Origin: Bryobacterales bacterium | Lineage (GTDB): Bacteria > Acidobacteriota > Terriglobia > Bryobacterales > Bryobacteraceae | NCBI GenBank assembly: GCA_003163855.1 | Contig: PLRJ01000087.1 | Coordinates: forward strand, 52,329 to 116,328 | Reading direction: 5' to 3' | DNA length: 64,000 bases | In this document: in pieces, positions 1 to 8,135 of the stretch | How positions within the stretch are numbered: the first letter of the stretch is position 1 | Layout: every line of letters starts with the position of its first letter | Made by a program: the position numbers and the translations under genes | The notes under the pieces: model-generated | Databases searched by the model: none | What the model saw: the letters and a program-made list of their open reading frames with translations, nothing else | Told to the model about the DNA's origin: nothing

Positions 1-486
1 TGGTCTACCAATACGCTTGCCACGACCGCAGTAGCGTACGGCACAACATCGGCCCTGGGTCAGATGAGTCCGGTGCAAACGGCCTTAACCGCTAATCACG
101 GAGTCGTTTTGACGGGCTTGAACGGCGGAACCACCTATTACTTCGTCGCTCAGTCTACCGATGCTAACGGTAATACTGGTTCCTCGACGATGTATAGCTT
201 TACCACGGCTAATACAAACCCGCCGGTGATCACCGGCATCAACGTAACACCGGGCAGCGGCAATACCGCTACCATCAGCTGGACCACCAACGTGCCGGCG
301 GTGAGTTGGGTCACCTTCGGGACGAGCACCAGCTACGGACACTGGTCGCAGTTCACTTCACCCACAACCAACCCGCAACCTGCAATGGGGTGGGTTCCAA
401 GCGGCGTGGTTCACTATCAACTGCATAGCGTAGACTCTTCCGGACATGAGGAAGATTCGCCGGACTACACGTTCGTCGAGCCTTAA
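1..486 (+). CDS. C-terminal part of a secreted fibronectin type III repeat protein (5' end outside window)
   Basis: The reading frame is open from base 1 and ends at a TAA at 484-486, so only the last ~161 residues are visible. They form the end of one FnIII-like domain (WST..., TTYYF, YSFTT) and one final domain ending in FVEP. Both match the last two domains of the large minus-strand protein at 3985-7908, including the VPSGVVHYQL segment and the same C-terminal FVEP. It is therefore a third member of the glycosidase-like/FnIII family in this window, probably secreted and acting at the cell surface or in the polysaccharide matrix. An internal ATG at 64 is not a plausible start because the homologous domain begins upstream of it. 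It is followed directly by a strong intrinsic terminator. Confidence 0.85.
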   Translation, partial: WSTNTLATTAVAYGTTSALGQMSPVQTALTANHGVVLTGLNGGTTYYFVAQSTDANGNTGSSTMYSFTTANTNPPVITGINVTPGSGNTATISWTTNVPAVSWVTFGTSTSYGHWSQFTSPTTNPQPAMGWVPSGVVHYQLHSVDSSGHEEDSPDYTFVEP

Positions 487-510
487 TCCTTAAAGCAAAA
501 CGCCCGCAAC

Positions 511-559
511 AAAGCGCCAGCGACGGACCCAAGTCCGTGCTGGCGCTTTCTTTCTTTTT
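511..559 (+). terminator. Strong intrinsic terminator after the FnIII gene
   Basis: An 11-bp perfect arm pair (AAAGCGCCAGC at 511-521 with GCTGGCGCTTT at 539-549) is extended by a further 6 bp (ACGGAC/GTCCGT) after one bulged G, closing on a CCAA loop. A pyrimidine run ending in five T follows. It lies 25 bp after the stop codon of the truncated plus-strand gene. Confidence 0.9.
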
Positions 560-714
560 GGGAACATCAGGCGTCTGTGACCGCGTAAGAACGCCGCGGA
601 TCGTCGACGCAAGAGGAGCCAAAGTAACAATCTGAAGATAGGGAATGGCGCGGTCGCGAGGGATGCCTGGTCTAAATCGCAGTCGAAAGACTCGGCAATT
701 GCGGCCGGCAATTT

Positions 715-1191
715 TCAGGATGACCCCAACAGAGGTGGCATCCGTCTGCGGAATATGGCGAGAATCCAATAGCCGATCATGACACCGAACGCGTTTAATA
801 GTATGTCGTCGACATCGAATATTCCTACACGGAACAAGACTTCTGTTCCTTCCATAGCAAGACCAACGGCAACCGCGAGAACGAGCGAGCGTCGCCATGC
901 CAGGCGTGGAGAGACAAGCGAAGCGAGCAATCCTACCGGCGTAAAAGGGAAGATGTTCCCGAGTAAATTTACCGCCGCTATGAAGCGATTCGGACGGCCG
1001 TTCAGAAAAGGCCAGATGGTATTGAACGGCGTGAAGTTTCCCGGACCAGTGTGGGTGCCGTTGAACTTCAGCCTCAGATGGCCGATGTGAATCATAGGCG
1101 CGGCCTTGAACACCACGAGTGTGATCAGAAGCGCGCTATAGCCAATGAGAGCGCACAGTGCGACCCAACGCATTCTTTTCACGAAGATCAC
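715..1191 (-). CDS. VanZ-like membrane protein
   Basis: A 158-residue protein (GTG start at 1191; an ATG at 1173 is an alternative) with about four hydrophobic segments. It shows the VanZ-family pattern: an FxPFNTIW motif after the first membrane segment, NLLGNIFPFTPVG in the middle, and a TE...R.FDVDDILLNAFG segment before the last membrane helix. VanZ proteins are small inner-membrane proteins of unclear biochemical role, named for teicoplanin resistance but common beside polysaccharide loci. It is the last gene of the minus-strand polysaccharide set, separated from the acyltransferase gene by a receiver-domain remnant. Confidence 0.85.
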   Translation of the reverse strand: MIFVKRMRWVALCALIGYSALLITLVVFKAAPMIHIGHLRLKFNGTHTGPGNFTPFNTIWPFLNGRPNRFIAAVNLLGNIFPFTPVGLLASLVSPRLAWRRSLVLAVAVGLAMEGTEVLFRVGIFDVDDILLNAFGVMIGYWILAIFRRRMPPLLGSS

Positions 1192-1286
1192 TCACACCAG
1201 ACTCCAGCCAGTGTTGCCTCTTTCTTCATCTAGCGCACTTGCAGTAAGAGCTAAGATCGGCCCTCCACCATACGGTCGGGCTTAGT

Positions 1287-1502
1287 CTAAATGGCCGCTG
1301 CAGCATGGTAACCATCCATCCGGGGAATCTGGCAATCCATCAGCACTAGGTCAAATTGCTGAGCTTCCAACGCGGTCGGTGCGAGCACTCCGTCGTCCGC
1401 CAAATCACATTCGCAACGCAGCATCTTAACGATTCCCGGCTGAGAGCCAGGGCTTTGTCCCACTTGTTTTTGCTGCGCGATGTCCTGTTTAATCCCCAAC
1501 AT
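1287..1502 (-). pseudogene. Remnant of a response-regulator receiver domain
   Basis: A 71-codon frame whose second half reads like the core of a hybrid-kinase receiver: ALEAQQFDLVLMDCQIPRMDG, with the phospho-acceptor Asp in LMDCQ. The N-terminal half resembles the region just before it (K.LRCECDLADDG) but lacks the usual acidic pair, and the frame stops right after the MDG motif, so strands 4-5 and the conserved Lys are missing. It is about half a receiver, with no kinase or output domain nearby, so I read it as a decayed fragment between two polysaccharide genes. Confidence 0.6.
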
Positions 1503-1536
1503 GCGAAGCGGCGTTTCGTCGGCCTCAGAGCGGGCG

Positions 1537-2571
1537 TCAGCCCTGGTGCGAAAAGCGTTCCTTCATGCGAAGGAAAACCGATTCGTACCAGCGGAAACTC
1601 GCCTGCGCCACAAAGTAAGTGATCACCGATCCACATCCGAAGAGCGCAATCGGGGGAAGCGGGGCCGCTTTCCTTAAGAAGCCAAGACAAAGCTGGTGCA
1701 GCATGTACATGCCATAACTGACGCGGCCGATGGATTGGAAAGGCTCCCAGTCAAAGAACCACGCCAAGGCGTGATCGGGGCGGATGACGGAGGAGACCAC
1801 CAAGCAGGTCATGGCAATTGAAAGCGGAAGTTCGTGGGCGTTGATCCAGGCCAGAATCATAACAGCGGCCAGCCAGAGAAGACTGCAAGCCCTGGGATAA
1901 GTTATAGCAGCTATATATTTAAAGCTGATAGGGTTGTCTAACGCATGTGCCGCCAGGACGCCAAGAACAAGCGGGGCCGAGATCTTGGCAATAACGATTC
2001 CCAGCGGAAAGAAGCCGGACGCCGTATGAAGCGCTAGGGCGACTAACAGAGCCGGCACGGCGAAGGAGCGGAAATACTTCTCAAGTGAAGGAACCACTAA
2101 GTAGAACTGCTCCTCCGTTGCCAGTGACCAGGAGTAGTAGAAAATGACCTGCGCGCCTAGCGGAACAAACCAATTGGAGGTGTAGGTGGCAAAGAAAGGA
2201 AGATTGTGGAAGAATTCCATGCCAGCCTGGGTATGCCGTTGCGTGGCAAAGACTAGAACCACATAAACCAGCAGGACAGCGTAATAGAGCGGAAAGATTC
2301 TCAGCGACCGGCGCGCATAGAACTTGGGAAGAGAGATCTCGCCGAACTTGCGCCGCTCCCTTAACAGCAAAGTAGTAATGAGAAAGCCGCTGATGGCAAA
2401 AAAGATCTGGACGCCTAGGAAGCCTTTTCCAATTTCGGTGGCATGATGCCAGATTACGGCTAGAATACTGAAGCAGCGCAGGCCGTCAAGCGAAGCAAAC
2501 TTCTTGATCTTTAGGAACTCGGCGTGTCGACTGACATGGACATCCGCAGGACTGGATAAAACTGAACTCAT
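1537..2571 (-). CDS. Acyltransferase 3 family (OafA-like) membrane protein
   Basis: A 344-residue multi-pass protein of the acyltransferase-3 family, which O-acylates sugars of LPS or exopolysaccharide on the periplasmic side of the inner membrane. Visible family marks are LDGLRCFSILAVIWHH near the N-terminus (the catalytic His region), FFAISGFLITTLLLRE, KFYARRSLRIFPLYY, and SWSLATEEQFYL in the middle. I choose the ATG at 2571; a TTG at 2592 in the same frame is possible. The upstream glycosyltransferase stop is 25 bp away, so the two are probably co-transcribed. Two further members of this family lie at 22114-23292 and 31928-32986. Confidence 0.88.
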   Translation of the reverse strand: MSSVLSSPADVHVSRHAEFLKIKKFASLDGLRCFSILAVIWHHATEIGKGFLGVQIFFAISGFLITTLLLRERRKFGEISLPKFYARRSLRIFPLYYAVLLVYVVLVFATQRHTQAGMEFFHNLPFFATYTSNWFVPLGAQVIFYYSWSLATEEQFYLVVPSLEKYFRSFAVPALLVALALHTASGFFPLGIVIAKISAPLVLGVLAAHALDNPISFKYIAAITYPRACSLLWLAAVMILAWINAHELPLSIAMTCLVVSSVIRPDHALAWFFDWEPFQSIGRVSYGMYMLHQLCLGFLRKAAPLPPIALFGCGSVITYFVAQASFRWYESVFLRMKERFSHQG

Positions 2572-2595
2572 TCTCTTTCGTATCGTATACAAGAC

Positions 2596-3852
2596 TCATG
2601 TGTGCGCCATGTGCTTTACGATCTCACTCCGCTCCTTAAATAAATCCTCATCGTTAAATCGCTTTCCATTAGCTGCCGCCTGTGACAGCAAGCGCCTCAG
2701 TTCGCTTCGCCTGCCAGATAGTTCAGCAATTCTTTCGCCAAGAGCCTGCCAATCGTGCATGGGCACGTACGATCCGCCTCCCCGCTCGACCGTCAAATCC
2801 TGGGCGAAGGCATTATCATATCCCACAATCGCGGTGCCGCAGATCAGGGCCTCCAGCAAACAGCGCGGAGATTCGGGTGTAATGTGGGTGAAAAGCATCA
2901 GGTGTGAGTTGCGCAGGCCTTCGAGCAGGACTTTTCGATCGGACACGAACCCGGCCAGGTTCACCATGCCATTTAGCCCAAGAGCGTTGATTTCAGCCTC
3001 TACCTTGGGGCGCAACTCGCCGTCGCCATACCAAGTGGCGCTGACGGCGACGCCTTTATCGCGTGCACGGCCAATCGCCTTTACCCACTCAAGCGGAGCT
3101 TTCATCTCAGCCATTCTGCCGGCATAGGCGATGCGCAGTTCGTTCGAATTGCACACTTCTTGCAGTTTAACTTCCATTTCCTGAGCGGAAATGGCGTCTG
3201 AGGGTTTCGTGTGCACGTCGTGCACGATGTGGTTGTTCTTACACCAGGGTGAATACGCGGCATAACATTCCTGCCCATGCCACAAACCGGCGGCGCAAGG
3301 GGTAATGACATACCGATGATAGCGGTCCATCAGATCCGCTTCGATTCTCTTCTTCCAGGCACGCGGGCCGGTGCTGCCTGATGCCAATTTGCGTAGAAGC
3401 TGCGATTCAACGCGATCGGTATGGATAGCATAGGGGCGCCCTTGTTTCTTCGCTTCGACGGCCGCGAGTGCCGCCCAATCGCCTACGAGCCCGCCAATGG
3501 CGAACTGCAAATACTCGCAGGCTTTGATTTGCTCCGCCAGAAGTTTGCGACAGCGCGGATAGTTCCGCACAAAATCTTTGATTCCATAGGCCCAGGGCAG
3601 AGGTATGCAAGTAACGCGATCGTTCAGGACACTGGTGGTGTCCTCCCACACAATGGTCTTGTCCGCCTGCGCAATCTCCTCAGGCATTACTGGCGCAGCG
3701 GCAACAACCTTTGAGAAATTGTCCGCCCAGCGATTCAAACCATTGCACGCCTGCGCTTCAAAGAGGAGCCTATTTCCTTTCAGGCGGAACGGGACGGGCA
3801 GTACAAGAAGCATGCTCCCCGGAACAAACGAAGCCACTGAGTCGATTACCAT
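2596..3852 (-). CDS. Family 1/4 glycosyltransferase (GT-B fold)
   Basis: A 418-residue cytoplasmic glycosyltransferase. The C-terminal half carries the GT4-type nucleotide-sugar site: IAYAGRM..MKAPLEWVKAI, WYGDGELRP, VNLAGFV and the E-x7-E stretch ESPRCLLEALICGTAIVGYD. The N-terminal half is the divergent acceptor-binding domain. The start is set at the ATG at 3852; a TTG at 3876 is in frame. It lies between the large secreted glycosidase-like gene upstream and the acyltransferase gene downstream, all on the minus strand, so it probably adds one residue to the repeat unit made by this locus. Donor and acceptor cannot be told from sequence. Confidence 0.85.
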   Translation of the reverse strand: MVIDSVASFVPGSMLLVLPVPFRLKGNRLLFEAQACNGLNRWADNFSKVVAAAPVMPEEIAQADKTIVWEDTTSVLNDRVTCIPLPWAYGIKDFVRNYPRCRKLLAEQIKACEYLQFAIGGLVGDWAALAAVEAKKQGRPYAIHTDRVESQLLRKLASGSTGPRAWKKRIEADLMDRYHRYVITPCAAGLWHGQECYAAYSPWCKNNHIVHDVHTKPSDAISAQEMEVKLQEVCNSNELRIAYAGRMAEMKAPLEWVKAIGRARDKGVAVSATWYGDGELRPKVEAEINALGLNGMVNLAGFVSDRKVLLEGLRNSHLMLFTHITPESPRCLLEALICGTAIVGYDNAFAQDLTVERGGGSYVPMHDWQALGERIAELSGRRSELRRLLSQAAANGKRFNDEDLFKERSEIVKHMAHT

Positions 3853-3984
3853 TCTTAATTCAAGCGGAGTGTACAAGCCAATTGTGGTACTCGCGACTGA
3901 TTTTTCGCAATATACTCGTGTACTGGCTTGTTCTGGGAGCGAGAGACGGACTAAGCGACCTAATCCGTCGGATGGAGCAGTAGC

Positions 3985-6900
3985 TTAAGGTTCGACGAAT
4001 GTCTGGTCGGGCCAGAATGTCTGATTTCCGTAAATGTCGGTACTAACCAACTGGTAATGCACGACGCCGCTAGGTACGTGTCCCATCGCCGGCGTGGGAT
4101 TAGTAGTCAAGCTGGTAGTAGACGACCACTGGTTATAGGCAGTGGTCGGACCGAACTGTACATAGCTATAAGTGGGTGTGGAAGTTGTCCATGAAACGAA
4201 GGCCGTATTGCCGCTGCCCGGAGTTACTGTAATGGCTGAGATCGACGGTCCGCTGGCACCTGTGGACGTGGTGAAGGAGTAAGTTGACGAATAGCCGGTG
4301 TTGCCGTTGGCATCGGTCGACTGGGCCACGAAATAATAGGTCGTGGAACTCTTCAAGCCGGTTAAAGTCACTCCGTGATTATTAGTGAGAGTGGTCTGAA
4401 CGGGTGTCGTTTGGCCCAGGGCAGGACTTAAGCCATAGGACACCGCAGTGGTTGCAACATTATCAGTGGACCATGAAATGCTAATGCCGGAAGCATTCAC
4501 ACCCCACGAGTTCAGATATAAGAGAACCGGGCCATTGCTGGACGAGGCGGGAGTTGAGGCGGCGGGAGGGGGAGTGGCGGTGCTACTGCTGGAGCCTCCC
4601 GTAGTGAAACTGTAGGTGGCGGAATAGCCCGTATTTCCGTTAGAGTCAGTAGACTGAGCTACAAAATAGTACGTTGTCCCGCTGGCTAAGCCGTTGAGCA
4701 CGACTCCGTGGCTTACCGTGAGCCCAGTTTGGACGGGGGTTACCGTCCCTAACGCAGTGCTAGTACCATACGCTACGGCAGTAGTAGAACCCACATTTGT
4801 GGACCAGGAAATCGAGGCACTGTTGCTGGTGATGCCCCACGACAGCAGATACGAAATCTGCGGTGGAGGACCAGTACTCGCGGAGGCACTGGAACCGGTG
4901 GTGGTTTGCGTGCTGCTTATAGTGGTAAAAGTATAGACCGTAGAAGTACTGGAATTGCCGTTTACATCGGTGGCATTGCAAACGAAGTAATAGGTTGTTC
5001 CACTTGCCAGGCCGGTTAAGGTAACGCCGTGGGAAACCGTTAAGTAACTTTGCACAGGCGTTGTTGTACCTAACGATGTCGTAGTGCCGTAGGACAAGGA
5101 AGTTGTCGCTGGGGAACTGGTAGACCAGGAAACGGTAATTCCCGACGTGCTGACGCCCCATGACACTACGTACGAGATGGCTGGTCCGGCGCCAGACGAG
5201 GAACCAGTCACCGGCGGAGGGGCTGCTGCCGCGGCCGGTGACGTCGCGAAGGTGAAGTTGCTGGACGCAGCAGAAGTTCCGGCAGAGTTAGCCGAAACTA
5301 CCGAAAAGTTATAGGTCGTGCCGGCCGCGAGCCCGGTGAGTGTCACCGAGTGAGTTGTAGTCAGCGAACTGCTGGCGGCTGAACTTGAACCATAGGCGGT
5401 GGTGGTTCCATAGAAAACCTGGGATGAAGATGCCTGATCTGTGGTCCAGGTAATTGTGGCGGACGATGTGGTCAGGCCGCTCGCAGCCACTGCGGAAATG
5501 ACCGGCGCCGGCGTAACTACGGGCGCGGCTGCGGTGGTTCCACCCCAAGTCAAAACAGTCATAGAATAAGGCGGTAAAGATAGGCCGGAAGAGGCATTGA
5601 AGCTGTTGAGCGTCGACGCGGTGATATTCACTACGCTTGAGTTTTCGTTGGTATCTGTTGGGTAAGCAGAGGTCAACTGCTGCATCTGTACGGTTCCGGA
5701 AGGAGCATTAGAGCCGCTGAAGGTAACGGGCAGCGCACTGCTGCGGGACAGATTGAAAACGATGGCCGAACGGCTGCTCCCGTTAGCGAAAGCAAAAGAA
5801 TGCAGGTAGTGAGCGCCGTTGAATTGAACGGTGTTCACCAACGGCTGATTCCAGGTGGGATCAGCTCCACTGTGCACGGTCTGCAGCATAGCTGCTCCGT
5901 TGCTGAGGGCTTGGTTGGCAAGCTGAAGGGCCAGAAACTGCGGTCTTCTAAGGTTCGCCGAGCCCATATCAACAACCGCGCCCCAAAGCAAAGCGGTAAG
6001 GCCGTCGGAGCGCATGAAGTTGTATTGCGGGAGCGCAAACAGTTCCTGATTTACCACACCGAAATTACGCAGACTGAGCAGCATGGTATCGGCAACCATC
6101 AAGCCGGCGCCCAAACTTGGCGTGTAAGAGTTCAGCGCCTGCTGGGATATAGATCCAGATAGCGTCGCCATATTGATCTCATAAAAGCTCATGGGAACCG
6201 GATGTGAGGAAGCTTGTATGGCTTGGTAATCCTGCAGCACTTCGCCTGGAGTCTCACCTTCGGCGGTGCCGCTACTGGACATGAAGGCTTCCGGTTCTGC
6301 GAACGTGGAACCGAACAAGGATTCGTTGTCGGAGTAGCTATCCACCGTGCCCATAGTGTAGGGCGCTACCGCCAGCGAGTCGTTATTGTTCATAGCATTC
6401 AAAATGGCGGTGTTACGCGCGGCGTAGGCCGCCTGGCCGCCAGCGACGAGGTCAAAATTGCCAGCCACAAAGTTAGGATTCGAGCGAAAGATGCCGAAGA
6501 TCGTCTGGGCGCGGCTCCCGTAGGGTGCCGCATACTCGATGCTGCCGCCTTTGAAGCTTCCATTCCACGCTTCGTTACCGAACTCCAAATGAATCTTTGA
6601 AAATACTGAGGTCCAAGGCGCGTTCTGCCCGAGGGCGGCTCGTTTGGCGCCATAAGTCGATGTGGAAGCTCCAGCAAGATATTCGATCAGGTTGTTGGCG
6701 TCGGTTGTACTGAAGGTGGAGGGTACGACAAACCAGGGTTCGGCTCCAATTGCCTGGCACAGCCCGAGAAAGTCGTGCAAGCCGTAGTCAACCACGTCCG
6801 ACTCGGTGTACCAGGCGAGATAACCGGACCTCTGCCGCCCGAACTGCGGTTGAAGGAGGTTATCCAAGGTGTCACCCAGTTGGCCACCCCAATACCGGAG

Positions 6901-7908
6901 CACCCCAGGATTCAGCGTCCGTAGTGCACTGACTACTGGATCGCGAAAAGCCGTCGTGTTCGTCGGATCGCCGTTGGTTTTGACAAGGCTGACGTCATCC
7001 AACTCAAAGGAATCGGCACCAACAGTTGCGAAGCTGACATCTGCAATACCAATGGCGGAGCCGTTTTCGTAAGCCGAAAAATTGATGTTATAGGTGTTCC
7101 AACTGTTCGTGAGGTTTACCGGCTGGCTAACGTAAGTGGCTACACCTGTTCGGCTTATCACCACCTGGATTTGGTTTGACCCGCCAATACCTTTTGCCTT
7201 GAACTGCAATTGGTAGGTTCCGTTCAGCTGCAGAAAGGTATGTCCCAAGACGGAATCGAAGAAGCCGCCAATGATCGCCGAGTCGCTGGCCGTAGGAGCG
7301 GTAAGGGCGATGGTCTGCTTGCCTAACGTTCCGGGAGGTAAGTCTGTGAGATTATCGCTTATCTTGCCATTGCCCGACGTCGAAGGCCACCAGCCTCCGC
7401 TGGCTCCGCCTGGCACGGTTTTGCGGACGATTAGATAATCGCCTGCCGCCGGAGCTACACCCGAGTTTGAGAAATAGAAGGTTCCGCCGGAGCCGTTAGC
7501 GGCGGCAGTCGAACTGGTTATAGTGCCGGTGCGACCGGCGGAAGTTCCCCAGAAAACTTCATAAGTGGCGCCGTTCCAGAACCCGGCAGGCCAGGCGGAC
7601 CACTGATCCTCATCAAGACAGCTGGTGGCCGTGCCGGAAGCGCAGCGTATGGTGGAATTCCATATCTGCCCTTCGAAGCCCGGATTAGACATCAGCAGGT
7701 TCTGAGTGGTTTGCCCGGAATCGTAGTAATCCAAAGTACCCAGGTTGATGCCAAGGCGTTTAACCGAAGGCTGGATAGTAGTCGTGCCAATGGCTATATT
7801 CGTGCTCTGAGAAAAAATGGTAGTTGGTACGCCAAAAGTAAGAAAAAATAAAAGTGCATAAGTTCGGGACCGGAGGGATCCCCAATTAGTGGCGCGCTGC
7901 AGCGTCAT
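3985..7908 (-). CDS. Large secreted glycosidase-like protein with five C-terminal FnIII domains
   Basis: A protein of ~1307 residues. The ATG at 7908 gives a good signal peptide (ALLFFLTFGVPTTIFSQ); an ATG at 7962 would add 18 residues. Residues ~30-790 form a domain shared with the protein at 37300-39726. It has RLGINLG near the start, a carbohydrate-binding-like jelly-roll segment, then HLEFGNEAWN (Glu ~446) and FYEINMAT (Glu ~577). An NE motif after strand 4 and a second Glu at strand 7 are the acid/base and nucleophile pattern of clan GH-A retaining glycosidases such as GH39/GH51, but I cannot assign a family. Residues ~797-1307 are five FnIII-like repeats ending in FVEP. It probably trims or processes the exopolysaccharide made by the neighbouring genes. 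The low-complexity Ser/Thr/Gly linkers are typical of secreted multi-domain enzymes. Confidence 0.8.
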   Translation of the reverse strand: MTLQRATNWGSLRSRTYALLFFLTFGVPTTIFSQSTNIAIGTTTIQPSVKRLGINLGTLDYYDSGQTTQNLLMSNPGFEGQIWNSTIRCASGTATSCLDEDQWSAWPAGFWNGATYEVFWGTSAGRTGTITSSTAAANGSGGTFYFSNSGVAPAAGDYLIVRKTVPGGASGGWWPSTSGNGKISDNLTDLPPGTLGKQTIALTAPTASDSAIIGGFFDSVLGHTFLQLNGTYQLQFKAKGIGGSNQIQVVISRTGVATYVSQPVNLTNSWNTYNINFSAYENGSAIGIADVSFATVGADSFELDDVSLVKTNGDPTNTTAFRDPVVSALRTLNPGVLRYWGGQLGDTLDNLLQPQFGRQRSGYLAWYTESDVVDYGLHDFLGLCQAIGAEPWFVVPSTFSTTDANNLIEYLAGASTSTYGAKRAALGQNAPWTSVFSKIHLEFGNEAWNGSFKGGSIEYAAPYGSRAQTIFGIFRSNPNFVAGNFDLVAGGQAAYAARNTAILNAMNNNDSLAVAPYTMGTVDSYSDNESLFGSTFAEPEAFMSSSGTAEGETPGEVLQDYQAIQASSHPVPMSFYEINMATLSGSISQQALNSYTPSLGAGLMVADTMLLSLRNFGVVNQELFALPQYNFMRSDGLTALLWGAVVDMGSANLRRPQFLALQLANQALSNGAAMLQTVHSGADPTWNQPLVNTVQFNGAHYLHSFAFANGSSRSAIVFNLSRSSALPVTFSGSNAPSGTVQMQQLTSAYPTDTNENSSVVNITASTLNSFNASSGLSLPPYSMTVLTWGGTTAAAPVVTPAPVISAVAASGLTTSSATITWTTDQASSSQVFYGTTTAYGSSSAASSSLTTTHSVTLTGLAAGTTYNFSVVSANSAGTSAASSNFTFATSPAAAAAPPPVTGSSSGAGPAISYVVSWGVSTSGITVSWSTSSPATTSLSYGTTTSLGTTTPVQSYLTVSHGVTLTGLASGTTYYFVCNATDVNGNSSTSTVYTFTTISSTQTTTGSSASASTGPPPQISYLLSWGITSNSASISWSTNVGSTTAVAYGTSTALGTVTPVQTGLTVSHGVVLNGLASGTTYYFVAQSTDSNGNTGYSATYSFTTGGSSSSTATPPPAASTPASSSNGPVLLYLNSWGVNASGISISWSTDNVATTAVSYGLSPALGQTTPVQTTLTNNHGVTLTGLKSSTTYYFVAQSTDANGNTGYSSTYSFTTSTGASGPSISAITVTPGSGNTAFVSWTTSTPTYSYVQFGPTTAYNQWSSTTSLTTNPTPAMGHVPSGVVHYQLVSTDIYGNQTFWPDQTFVEP

Positions 7909-8135
7909 TTCCAAAACATAGACCTCGTTCTTTAATGGCCGTAAGTTACCCCACGAGGGCATGGCATGTTTAAGCGTCTAAGGAAGTCTTGCCAGTATAA
8001 CTCATTTAGTTTTATGAGCCACACTAGTCCTAGTATATGCCTCGCTAGTAGTCTTACGAATTCCTTAGAGATGCGGTCTTTTCAATAAACCTTTCAAAAA
8101 AGATTCAAGAAAAAATCTCCGCGGGCTGGGTGTGC

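Noticed and set aside
3985..5520. Plus-strand and alternative-frame coding in the FnIII-repeat region
   Set aside because: All are shadows of the low-complexity Ser/Thr/Gly codons of the minus-strand gene; none has a domain or ribosome site.
1..7908. Inversion between the FnIII-coding ends at 1-486 and ~4000-5000, which lie in opposite directions
   Set aside because: The proteins are similar but the DNA differs at many codon positions, so recent homologous recombination between them is not supported.
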